A stretch of 9,911 bases of DNA, taken from assembly GCA_003233295.1 (NCBI GenBank), contig QILJ01000160.1:1-9911 (forward strand). The letters are read 5' to 3'. This stretch comes from Ignavibacteria bacterium. GTDB taxonomy: Bacteria > Bacteroidota > Ignavibacteria > Ignavibacteriales > Melioribacteraceae. The notes under the pieces were generated by a model that made no database searches, was not told the DNA's origin, and worked only from the letters and a program-made list of their open reading frames with translations. The position numbers and the translations under genes are program-made. This document shows positions 1 through 6,817 of the stretch, one piece after another. Each line of letters starts with the position of its first letter. Position 1 is the first letter of the stretch.

Positions 1-91
1 AATGTATTGGTTACAAGAGTTATTTTATTTTCTAATACTATTATATATAAATATCTCCAGATAGAAAATACTCCATCAATGTCTATTTTAC

Positions 92-160
92 AGTACCCCA
101 AAAGGGCTATATAGAAAGTACCCCAAAAGGGCTATATAGAAAGTACCCCAAAAGGGCTAT
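92..160. repeat. 25-bp tandem repeat, about 2.8 copies, near-palindromic core
   Basis: Units begin at 92, 117 and 142. The first two are identical over 25 bp, and the third matches for 19 bp before decaying. Each contains the core TACCCCAAAAGGGCTA, which is an inverted repeat (TA-x-CCC, AAAA loop, GGG-x-TA) broken by one mismatched pair. The unit starting at 61 resembles a diverged further copy: it opens with ATAGAAAATACTCC and ends with GTCTAT, like the true linker and core. There are no unique spacers of equal length, so it is not a CRISPR array. Function is unknown. Confidence 0.85.
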
Positions 161-457
161 GATAAAAGTAGACAGAACCATTAAAAATAATATCTAAATT
201 TCCGCTCATTTCATCATTTTTATTTACATTAATTTTAAGAACATTTGTTACGCGCTAATTGCTTTACAGTTGTAAATAATGCAAATGAAATGCCAAATTA
301 ATTTGTAAAAATCAAATGTTTTGCGGTTTAATTGACAGCATTGTCGTATTAGAGTGAGACTATGTATCAAAATGTTCAAGAATAATAAAAACAGATTTCA
401 TTCTGTGATGTTTTTATACAGTATACCATTTAGAGGGATTTTATTTGATAGATAAAG

Positions 458-482
458 ATTCCGGCTGAAAAATTGCCGGAAT
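458..482. repeat. Isolated hairpin, 8-bp GC-rich perfect stem
   Basis: ATTCCGGC (458-465) is the exact reverse complement of GCCGGAAT (475-482), with a nine-base A/T-rich loop between them. It stands out in an AT-rich stretch about 95 bases past the end of the response-regulator gene. No good T-run follows it on either strand, so it makes a poor intrinsic terminator. It could instead be a dispersed palindromic element of the kind that is mobile or repeated in many bacterial genomes, or a 3'-end-stabilising hairpin for the operon transcript. Confidence 0.6.
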
Positions 483-577
483 GACATATATAATCTGGAA
501 CAACTTTAATTTTACAGAAAAGATTCTTCCCGCAATATTCTAAAACACAAACATTTCTTAAAAGAAAAAGAATAGCT

Positions 578-1231
578 TTAGATGATCCCGTTAGAGATAG
601 CGTAACTTACAACCTCTGTGAAGTTTTTTACATTTAATTTTTTTATAATATTCTTACGGTGTTTTATAACCGTAAATTCGCTGATGAATAATTTTTCGGC
701 TACTACTTTACTTGTGAGACCTTTTGATATAAGACCGACAATTTCAACTTCTCTTGGTGTAAGGGGGGGAGGTGAAACTTTACCAATACTATGCGATGTT
801 AAGTTTCTACCGGAAACATAATGCAATATTTTTTCGGTTATCTCTTTATTCAAATACTCCTCACCTTCGGCTAATTTTCTGATAGCTTTAAGCAACTCGG
901 AAATATCAGCGTCTTTATAGAGATATCCATCTGCTCCGCTGGAGATTGCATCAATGATGAATTTTTCATTGTCAATCATTGTAAGCATTAATATTCTAAT
1001 TTCCTCTCTCAATTCTTTTATTTTTTTCGCGGCTTCTATTCCATTTATCCCCGGCATGTTTATATCCATCACAACTACGTGGGGTTTTAGTTCTTCTACT
1101 TTTTTAATTGCTTCTTCGCCGTTGCTTGCTTCCCCTATCACAGTCATATCATCATGAGCATTGATTACAGATTTAATGCCTTCCCTAACCATTTTGTGGT
1201 CGTCAACAAGAAGTACTTTAATTTTTGCCAT
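578..1231 (-). CDS. NarL/FixJ-family response regulator
   Basis: This is a cytoplasmic DNA-binding regulator of 217 residues, the usual size for the family. The receiver domain covers about residues 4-120. The acidic pair Asp10-Asp11, the phosphate-accepting Asp56 (in VVVMDINMPG), Thr84 and Lys106 are all in place. The C-terminal LuxR-type helix-turn-helix spans about 155-215 (LTPREVEIVGLISKGLTSK, then FTVIKHRKNIIKKLNV). It should be phosphorylated by the histidine kinase encoded just upstream, whose 3' end it overlaps by 14 bases. The start is well supported by an AAAGGAG site at 1239-1245. As the last gene of an operon carrying a multihaem cytochrome, it probably regulates respiratory or electron-transfer genes. 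The targets are inferred and not visible in the sequence. Confidence 0.95.
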   Translation of the reverse strand: MAKIKVLLVDDHKMVREGIKSVINAHDDMTVIGEASNGEEAIKKVEELKPHVVVMDINMPGINGIEAAKKIKELREEIRILMLTMIDNEKFIIDAISSGADGYLYKDADISELLKAIRKLAEGEEYLNKEITEKILHYVSGRNLTSHSIGKVSPPPLTPREVEIVGLISKGLTSKVVAEKLFISEFTVIKHRKNIIKKLNVKNFTEVVSYAISNGII

Positions 1232-2966
1232 TAGTTTTCTCCTTTAAAGGAATCTGAAAATAAACTTTCGTCCCTTCATTGATTTTGGATTCGAATTCCA
1301 AAAAGCCATTTAAAATTTTAGCTCTCTCCTGTATAGATATCAATCCAAAACTTCTTAGACTATTGGTCTGCAGTTGATAATCATGAACATTGAATCCTAT
1401 ACCATTATCAGTTATTATAGCAATAAATTTATCTTGTTGAAAGTGGAATTCAAGTTTTACTTCAGTGGCTTTCGAATGTTTTGTAATATTGTTGATTACC
1501 TCCTGACAAATTCTATAAATTGCTAATTCAGTATTTTTTCCCATCGGGGAATATTCTCCATAAACATTGATTGACGCTTTGTAACAACCGGTACTGGAAC
1601 ATTGATGAATCATTGAATCGAGTGCAGCTATTAAACCGTAGTTCTCCAGTTCTGCCGGATGTAGGGAGTATATAATGTCTTTAATTTCTTTGTTGGTATT
1701 TAAAAGTAATTTGATAGTCTTATCAATTTTCTCAGTTGTTTTAGGTGAACTATCTTTCAGTAGTTCAATATTCAATTTGATCAGCATTAACTTCTGACCA
1801 ATTTGATCATGAAGTTCCTTTGAAATACGTTTTCTTTCATCTTCAATAAATGCAAACATTTTTTTAGAAACGATTCTCTGCAATTCAAGTTCTTTGTCTG
1901 TATCTAATCTTTGAATCTGGTCTGTGATATCTTCATAATTACAAACGATTTTTTCTGTATCACCATTTAAATTTTTAATATCATAAACAGTCAGTTGCAA
2001 CACTTTATCTAATTGTTCAAAGTAGATCGGGTCGGATTTAAAGAATCCTCCATCCTTTAAAATTCTTAATACATTATTACTTAATTCATCATCAAGCATG
2101 TTGGTTAGTTCTAATAAATTATTAAGCAGAGAATCCTCTTTAAATAAATTTACCCAAGTATTGTTTATTTTTATAGTGTTTCCATTTTTATTAAATATTG
2201 CTTTAGCATACGGGGATTGTGAAATTATTGCTTCAAGTTCCAAATAGCTTAGATCAACTTCTTCTTTAAGTAATTTATTGCTTTCTTCTAATCTTTTAGT
2301 AGTCTCGATCAGTTTTTCTTCTACTTCTTTACGAGATGAAATATTTCTATTGGATACTCTATGCCCAATATATTTATCCCTAGTGTCAAATACAGATTGA
2401 CATGAATGATCAATCCACATGATTTGATTTTCTTTAGTTACTATCCTGAATTCAATGGATTCGACTTCATTTCCTGATAACGCCTTAGTTTCATGAGTAA
2501 GAAATAAGTCCTTATCATCCTGATAAATAATCTTGTCAATTAATTCAGGATTATCATAAAACTCCTGTTGTGAATAACCCGTAATTATTTCACAGGAAGG
2601 CGAAATAAAATTTATCTTTTTTTCATGAGATATCCAGTACTCCCAATCTTTTGTATAATTAGCAACCGTTTTGAAACGCAGTTCACTCTCAATTATTGAC
2701 TGTTCATCAGAGAATCGCTTCCTAAGAAAATAGTACAATATAGTACCAAAGAGCATGAAAGTTGCGATTATCATTATTTTATTAAAAAAGTAATGGGAGG
2801 ATACCGGTGGGATTATAAGAGCCCCTAATTCTTCATCAGAAAATATTAAATAGTTAATTAAGGAATCGAAAATTGAAATTATCAGTGAGATTAAAAATGA
2901 AAAAAGTAAAAAATATCGAAGATCGAGGAACCTGCTTTTTTTATTTAATTTGTTCTTGCGATTCAT
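1218..2966 (-). CDS. Membrane PAS-PAS sensor histidine kinase, HisKA_3 (NarX/DegS-like) class
   Basis: This 582-residue sensor should phosphorylate the adjacent response regulator. Two membrane helices (about 17-41 and 61-82) flank a loop of only about 20 residues, so there is little outside the membrane to bind a ligand. A PAS domain follows at about 97-215 (WEYWISHEKKINFISPS, then a PAC-like IGHRVSNRNIS). Next come a coiled-coil stretch (about 212-240) and a second PAS-like domain (about 242-350). The HisKA_3 dimerisation helix holds the phosphorylated His386 in ISKELHDQIGQKL. The ATPase domain shows the N-box (EVINN, 489-493), DNGIGF (520-525) and a GLISIQERA lid motif (541-549). It starts 33 bases after the 12-haem cytochrome and overlaps the regulator by 14 bases. 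The signal is unknown; sensing in the cytoplasm or membrane through the PAS domains, such as redox state, is an inference. Confidence 0.93.
   Translation of the reverse strand: MNRKNKLNKKSRFLDLRYFLLFSFLISLIISIFDSLINYLIFSDEELGALIIPPVSSHYFFNKIMIIATFMLFGTILYYFLRKRFSDEQSIIESELRFKTVANYTKDWEYWISHEKKINFISPSCEIITGYSQQEFYDNPELIDKIIYQDDKDLFLTHETKALSGNEVESIEFRIVTKENQIMWIDHSCQSVFDTRDKYIGHRVSNRNISSRKEVEEKLIETTKRLEESNKLLKEEVDLSYLELEAIISQSPYAKAIFNKNGNTIKINNTWVNLFKEDSLLNNLLELTNMLDDELSNNVLRILKDGGFFKSDPIYFEQLDKVLQLTVYDIKNLNGDTEKIVCNYEDITDQIQRLDTDKELELQRIVSKKMFAFIEDERKRISKELHDQIGQKLMLIKLNIELLKDSSPKTTEKIDKTIKLLLNTNKEIKDIIYSLHPAELENYGLIAALDSMIHQCSSTGCYKASINVYGEYSPMGKNTELAIYRICQEVINNITKHSKATEVKLEFHFQQDKFIAIITDNGIGFNVHDYQLQTNSLRSFGLISIQERAKILNGFLEFESKINEGTKVYFQIPLKEKTNGKN
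1239..1245 (-). promoter_or_regulatory. Strong Shine-Dalgarno site of the response regulator
   Basis: On the minus strand AAAGGAG lies seven bases before the ATG at 1231, inside the end of the kinase gene. It is the clearest ribosome-binding site in the second unit. It fixes the regulator's start and gives it its own loading site besides any coupling to kinase translation. Confidence 0.8.
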
Positions 2967-2999
2967 CTATAATTCTTCAATATCATTTTATTAATTATC

Positions 3000-4691
3000 T
3001 CAATAACTTTTAGGATTATGAGTTTCTCCGTGGCATTTTAAATAACAACTTCCTCTATAACTACCTCTGTCAACAAACTCTAAGCGCCCGTTTACTGATG
3101 ATACTACTGATATATTAAAGTTAATCAAGTGAGTATTATTAGTGCTGTTTCCTTGTGAACTGCTTATTCCATGCGGGTCATGGCAGGAGTTACATGAAAT
3201 ATCTTCACCAACGATATGTTTTCGATGCACTTTTCTAACAAAACGACTCATGCCATTAATTATCTGACTTCTATCATGGCACTGATAACACAATTCATAA
3301 TTTTGGTATGATTCATTGGTCCCATCAACTCGTACATATTCAAATTTTAAAATCTGGGGATATATTGAACCATGTGGTCCTTTGGGAGAGCCAGTACCGT
3401 CACTTGCGTGACAATCTGTACAGTAAATTATACTTGCCTCAGTAAGAGGTGAAATCAGACTTCTTACATTTGAATTTACACCTGCCGCTTCAATTGGATG
3501 ATAAGAAGGATTATTAACATCAAATTCAAGTCGGACGTTATCCTGTTCAATCTGTCTTGAAGTAGGGCTGCCAGGCTTATCAGGGCTATCGGCATGGCAT
3601 TTGTAACATAATTCGTATTGATATTGAATTGGATCAATACTATTCCCTACTGTATTAACACCTTTCACACCCCTTATCAGACCGGAAGCAAGGGGAGCAG
3701 AAGCTGCATCATCATTAGCCTGATGAGGCTCATGGCAATCCTGACATTCTACATGCTTTGTTGTAACAGCACCGTTCTCAGTAGGGTCATGTAATTGATC
3801 GTATAAATAAACATTATGCCTATATGGTTTTATTAACTGGCTCTGAATATTTTGAGATGCAACATTTCCATTGTGACAAACAATACAGTTGTCTTCATCC
3901 TTACTGTAATTTAATAAGCGTGTAGTACCTGATGCGTTATGTGGGTTATGACAATTCTCACAAGCGTTTTCAGCTACGGTAGTATAAGATGATCGCGGCC
4001 AAGGATCAACCCCGCTTCCGTTCCAAGTAGCTGTAGAAATTTCATGACTTGAAGTATTCCAATTAGTTCTATCGTGACAAGCGATACATAGGTTAGAGTA
4101 TTTATTATCCTCGACTAAAAAATTAGTGAAATCATTTTTATGCGGGTCATGACAGCTAATACATTGTAATTTTCCATTCTCTAAAGTTATACTTGGTGGA
4201 AGTGAAGATGGATCGTGCAATTGTCCGTCACTTAAAGTCAATGCTGAATTATATATAAACGAAATAGGATGATCGTCAGAAAGATCTGTTGATAAGTTAG
4301 TCGGACCAATCGGCATAGTTGTCACACCATTGTTAAATCCAATGTCAGAAGTTCTACTTAGAACAGAACCTAATGCGATTGTACCATCATGACAGGAAAG
4401 GCACAATATTGATGCCCCGTCCGGCTGTCCGATGGTAGCTTCGGAAGTTGAACTATTGTATAAAGTATAACTAACACCCGGATCAGTTCTATTCCATAGT
4501 GGCGCCCTGGGACTACTATTATGAGGTGTATGGCAAAAAATGCATAATTCTGTTTCGCTAGTAGCCTTAACATTTCCCGGTCCGGAAACAGAAAGATTAT
4601 GCACAGTCGATGCAAGATTCTGTCCTTGAATACTGAAATTAAAAATCAGTAGAACTGATAAAATATAGAGTAAAATATTATTTTTTATCAT
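3000..4691 (-). CDS. Exported 12-haem c-type cytochrome, six doubled-CXXCH units
   Basis: This is a 563-residue multihaem cytochrome expected outside the cytoplasmic membrane. The N terminus is a Sec signal peptide (hydrophobic to about residue 20, likely cut near IQGQ). Eleven CXXCH sites begin at Cys 50, 97, 177, 202, 244, 269, 316, 362, 424, 468 and 500. The twelfth is CYLKCH (CX3CH) at 549. Haems 1, 3, 5, 7 and 11 read CxxCHxPH, and haem 9 has a later GPHG. The even-numbered sites lack this motif, so the protein is six doubled-CXXCH modules in a row. No barrel or lipobox is seen. The ATG overlaps the end of the NHL frame by 14 bases (ATGATAAAAAATAA), which suggests coupled translation. 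It probably carries electrons to or on the cell surface. It could also be a periplasmic reservoir, and no catalytic haem domain is recognisable. Confidence 0.9.
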   Translation of the reverse strand: MIKNNILLYILSVLLIFNFSIQGQNLASTVHNLSVSGPGNVKATSETELCIFCHTPHNSSPRAPLWNRTDPGVSYTLYNSSTSEATIGQPDGASILCLSCHDGTIALGSVLSRTSDIGFNNGVTTMPIGPTNLSTDLSDDHPISFIYNSALTLSDGQLHDPSSLPPSITLENGKLQCISCHDPHKNDFTNFLVEDNKYSNLCIACHDRTNWNTSSHEISTATWNGSGVDPWPRSSYTTVAENACENCHNPHNASGTTRLLNYSKDEDNCIVCHNGNVASQNIQSQLIKPYRHNVYLYDQLHDPTENGAVTTKHVECQDCHEPHQANDDAASAPLASGLIRGVKGVNTVGNSIDPIQYQYELCYKCHADSPDKPGSPTSRQIEQDNVRLEFDVNNPSYHPIEAAGVNSNVRSLISPLTEASIIYCTDCHASDGTGSPKGPHGSIYPQILKFEYVRVDGTNESYQNYELCYQCHDRSQIINGMSRFVRKVHRKHIVGEDISCNSCHDPHGISSSQGNSTNNTHLINFNISVVSSVNGRLEFVDRGSYRGSCYLKCHGETHNPKSY

Positions 4692-4953
4692 CTATCAACC
4701 TAAAAACTTGAATTCTTGAATTATATGAATCAGCAATGTATATATTGTTATCACTATCAATTGTTATGCCGGTCGGCAGCCAAAATCTTGAATTAAGTTG
4801 TCCCATTCCACCAAAATTGTATAAAAAATTCCCTTCGGAATCAAATATCTGAACAGTATGAAATAGTGCATCAACTAAATAAATATGATTATATGAATCA
4901 ACTGCAATTCCTTTTGGTCGGTTAAAGTATCCTGTTGCATCACCTGCTTCCAA
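4678..4953 (-). pseudogene. 3' part of the frame-broken NHL beta-propeller (blades 5-6)
   Basis: This open stretch holds two NHL blades: FNRPKGIAVDSYNHIYLVDA with QIFDSEGNFLYNFG, and LPTGITIDSDNNIYIADS with RIQVFRL. It continues the propeller encoded upstream, but in the next frame. Its only apparent start is a TTG at 4951-4953 with no ribosome-binding site and no signal peptide. An in-frame TAA at 4960-4962 closes the frame immediately upstream. It therefore is not a credible independent gene. It is either the tail of a broken gene, the tail of a protein made by +1 frameshifting, or a product of a sequence error. It ends inside the start of the 12-haem cytochrome gene. Confidence 0.8.
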
Positions 4954-5656
4954 AAGATCTTAAATAATTACCATTCTTGTCAAAAACCTGAATTCGAAAG
5001 TTCATTGCATCAACAACAAGAAGGTTTTCATTTTTATCCAAAGTTAAAAACGTAGGAAAATTAAAATTACCTTCTTCTTCACCTCGCTCACCAATAGTTC
5101 TTAAAAAATTTCCCTTGTCATCAAAAACTACAACTCTATGATTTGCAGTTTCGCTAATATAAATAAGTCCCGAAATTTTATCATAAACAATACCTGTTGG
5201 TTTTTCTAATTTTTGAGATAAGTGAAAAGTATCCAGTTCTTCTTCTTCAACATCATAAATAAAAATTTTTGATAATTTCGAATCGGTGAAAAGGATTTTG
5301 TTTTTTTTGAATTTGCAGACACCAACAAGTGAAGGAAAAACTTTATAATCATCATTTTGTACAACTTCAAAACCATCATTAGTTACAAGCAGAGGAGTGA
5401 ATCGTCCTTGGTCAAGAACAAAGTATGAATCTTCATCATATTTTACCAGATTAAAAGGTTTAACGAGATTTTCCTCAGTTACACCGGCAACTAAATTTAA
5501 AAATTGAGAAAATATTCCTTCCTCGGTTTTAACATCTTTTTCCCTACTGAAGTTCTTTATCCATTCAACAGAAAAATGGTCTCCATCTTTATCCTGCGCT
5601 GATATAGTGGTGATGGATAGAATTAGATATATATTTAGTAATATTATTCGTTTCAT
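4940..5656 (-). CDS. Exported NHL-repeat beta-propeller protein, 5' part (blades 1-4)
   Basis: These 238 residues begin with a signal peptide (MKRIILLNIYLILSITTISA, likely cut before QDKDG), so the product is periplasmic or surface-exposed. Four propeller blades are visible: about 65-100 (degenerate), 105-143, 150-188 (KPTGIVYDKISGLIYISET with VVVFDDKGNFLRTIG) and 197-236 (DKNENLLVVDAMNFRIQVFD). It stops in TGA at 4940-4942 right after a blade end (YLRSFGSR), while two more blades continue in the next frame. Six blades would make a complete propeller. NHL proteins bind partners or ligands and have no universal reaction. From memory they also occur beside multihaem cytochromes in Geobacter, for example near omcS. 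A role in assembling or docking the 12-haem cytochrome is a guess. No Shine-Dalgarno site is seen, only an A-rich leader. Confidence 0.85.
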   Translation of the reverse strand: MKRIILLNIYLILSITTISAQDKDGDHFSVEWIKNFSREKDVKTEEGIFSQFLNLVAGVTEENLVKPFNLVKYDEDSYFVLDQGRFTPLLVTNDGFEVVQNDDYKVFPSLVGVCKFKKNKILFTDSKLSKIFIYDVEEEELDTFHLSQKLEKPTGIVYDKISGLIYISETANHRVVVFDDKGNFLRTIGERGEEEGNFNFPTFLTLDKNENLLVVDAMNFRIQVFDKNGNYLRSFGSR

Positions 5657-5711
5657 TTTTAATTAAATATGAGACACTTATCTTGTTAAATAGTAATTTA
5701 ATCGTTTTTTA

Positions 5712-5717
5712 ATTATA
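5712..5717 (-). promoter_or_regulatory. Possible -10 element of the second unit
   Basis: The minus strand reads TATAAT here, about 56 bases before the NHL start, which is a sensible distance. No good -35 hexamer sits 16-18 bases upstream, and I see no clear Bacteroidota-type TTTG/TAnnTTTG pair. In DNA this AT-rich the match could be chance. The gap between the upstream terminator and the NHL gene is nevertheless where a promoter is expected. Confidence 0.25.
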
Positions 5718-5756
5718 AAGCAATTGGATTTGAAATGATTTGACGGCAATCACAAC

Positions 5757-5801
5757 AAGTTTAAAAACTTATGTTAAATCTATTCAGTATAACTTAAGTT
5801 A
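5757..5801. promoter_or_regulatory. Two palindromes, possible operator pair upstream of the NHL operon
   Basis: AAGTTT-AA-AAACTT (5757-5770) and the perfect 12-bp palindrome TAACTTAAGTTA (5790-5801) share AAGTT/AACTT half-sites. Their centres are 32 bp apart, close to three turns of the helix. They lie 100-145 bases upstream of the NHL start, in the only gap between the two units. A dimeric regulator could bind here, perhaps the response regulator at the operon's end. AT-rich palindromes also arise by chance. Confidence 0.25.
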
Positions 5802-5817
5802 ATAATGCTGTTAAAAT

Positions 5818-5850
5818 AAAACCCAACCACAATAAATTTGATCGGGTTTT
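5818..5850 (-). terminator. Intrinsic terminator closing the porin-cytochrome operon
   Basis: Read on the minus strand, AAAACCC pairs with GGGTTTT. The stem extends by ATCA/TGGT and a G.T wobble to about 12 pairs around a nine-base loop, and then TTTTATTTT follows. It sits 25 bases after the stop codon of the seven-haem lipoprotein gene. It separates the four-gene cluster from the NHL-cytochrome-kinase unit. The A-run on the other side makes it potentially bidirectional, though no plus-strand gene is seen. Confidence 0.85.
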
Positions 5851-5875
5851 CTTACAAATTATATAAAACAAAGAT

Positions 5876-6724
5876 CTAAAAATCTACTTGTTTGTTTATG
5901 TGTTTTAACTTGTCAATGATATTTCCTTCAGCATCAACAACAGTGGAATGACAAAAGGTACACTGCTCAATTGTCCAAGTGCCGGAATGACCGGTTGGTC
6001 TCGGAGTCACTAGATTTCCTTCGGCATCAATTTCTCCGTGACAAGTTCCACATGCTCCTTCTTTTCCCGTAGTACTATTCCAAAGCGGATTATAACTATT
6101 GCCTTGGATATCTCCAAATTTAAAAGCACCATGGCAATATGTATTTGTACATGTCAGATCACTATTGAACTCTGGTGTAACATCCAAACTATCCGGATGA
6201 GCAAATTCTCCAAATTCCATTTTAGCAGGCGGGGGAGCAATATGTTCATGAACAAAGAGATCATTGCCAACTGTTTCTTGATGACATTCAAAACAGCCGT
6301 AATTAACGCTAACACTAGTAGTATCGTAAACATGTTTGAAATGGGCGCCGACACCTCTGGCGCTGACTTCAGAATTATCTTCAAGATCAACTGGCGGGGC
6401 AATATGTTCCGGATTTGCAAAATCGCCATGACAAGTGTTGCATGCTTCCGGTCCGGCAGGCTCTGTATGACATCCTAAGCAACTTTGACCCGTCGTTCCT
6501 CCTTTATAGTCAGCGGCATGGCATTGCTGGCATTCACGTAGATTAAAACTCCAGTCGTTTTCTCTAAAAACAAATTTATGGAAATTTGGAGAAGATGCAT
6601 CGCCAAATCCTTCGGGATGAACACCGATGGTTGGAGGCGGCACAATATTATCATTTACTTCGCTGCAGCTGATTGACAAAAAAAGGGAGATGAAAACTAT
6701 CCAAATTATTGAGACTAATTTCAT
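5876..6724 (-). CDS. Seven-haem lipoprotein cytochrome with a CxxxxCH/CxxCH module
   Basis: This 282-residue protein begins with a lipoprotein-type signal: a hydrophobic stretch, then Cys20 in FLSISC, followed by Ser. It is probably anchored to the outer membrane. CXXCH sites start at Cys 65, 82, 95, 144, 225 and 255, and a CX4CH site (CTNTYCH) starts at 192. CTNTYCHGAFK, then NPLWN and CGTCHG, follow the CxxxxCH...CXXCH domain known from Geobacter (TIGR01904, recalled from memory). Two HIAPP segments (107-111 and 161-165) each follow a haem group, which suggests an internal duplication. A GAAGG site precedes the ATG. It is the last gene before the terminator, 93 bases after the 14-haem gene. 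As a lipid-anchored electron carrier it could be the outer or inner face of a transmembrane conduit; which face is not decidable here. Confidence 0.88.
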   Translation of the reverse strand: MKLVSIIWIVFISLFLSISCSEVNDNIVPPPTIGVHPEGFGDASSPNFHKFVFRENDWSFNLRECQQCHAADYKGGTTGQSCLGCHTEPAGPEACNTCHGDFANPEHIAPPVDLEDNSEVSARGVGAHFKHVYDTTSVSVNYGCFECHQETVGNDLFVHEHIAPPPAKMEFGEFAHPDSLDVTPEFNSDLTCTNTYCHGAFKFGDIQGNSYNPLWNSTTGKEGACGTCHGEIDAEGNLVTPRPTGHSGTWTIEQCTFCHSTVVDAEGNIIDKLKHINKQVDF

Positions 6725-6817
6725 TTTATACCTTCAAATTCACACTGTTAATTTTGTATATACTCTTAATATTTTTTTATGAAAAACTAAAATTTAATTT
6801 ATCTTATTCATTATTCC

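Larger units (their letters stand above)
1..577. other. Gene-free AT-rich stretch downstream of the response regulator
   Basis: I see no open frame of useful length on either strand, and no tRNA or rRNA-like structure. The stretch lies beyond the 3' end of the response regulator and contains two structured elements, which are listed separately: a 25-bp tandem array near 61-160 and a GC-rich hairpin at 458-482. An AT-only inverted repeat (TTTCTT/AAGAAA, 554-567) sits just past the regulator's stop codon, but it is too weak to call a terminator. What lies to the left of the window is unknown, so this could be a gap between convergent genes. Confidence 0.6.

Noticed and set aside
92..160. CRISPR array
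   Set aside because: The copies are directly adjacent (25-bp period) with no variable spacers, and no cas gene is present.
332..366. Plus-strand promoter from TTGACA at 332-337
   Set aside because: No -10 hexamer lies at 16-18 bases (TATGTA is 23 away), and there is no plus-strand gene to serve.
554..567. Terminator of the response regulator (TTTCTT/AAGAAA inverted repeat)
   Set aside because: The stem is entirely A/T except for one pair, with a two-base loop, so it is too weak to call in this background.
4370..4615. 81-codon minus-strand frame inside the 12-haem cytochrome gene
   Set aside because: It overlaps the coding frame that carries the first two haem sites; it is an off-frame shadow without start signals.
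4678..4953. Reading the 91-codon stretch as an independent gene
   Set aside because: It would begin at a TTG without a ribosome-binding site or signal peptide, in the middle of a propeller. It makes sense only as blades 5-6 of the upstream protein.
6154..6429. 91-codon minus-strand frame inside the seven-haem lipoprotein gene
   Set aside because: It is out of frame with the haem motifs, lacks a ribosome-binding site and looks like random hydrophobic sequence.
6038..6478. 146-codon plus-strand frame opposite the seven-haem lipoprotein
   Set aside because: It is antisense to a gene with a signal peptide and seven haem motifs. Its product is Cys/Ser/Ile-rich with no domain, signal or ribosome-binding site.
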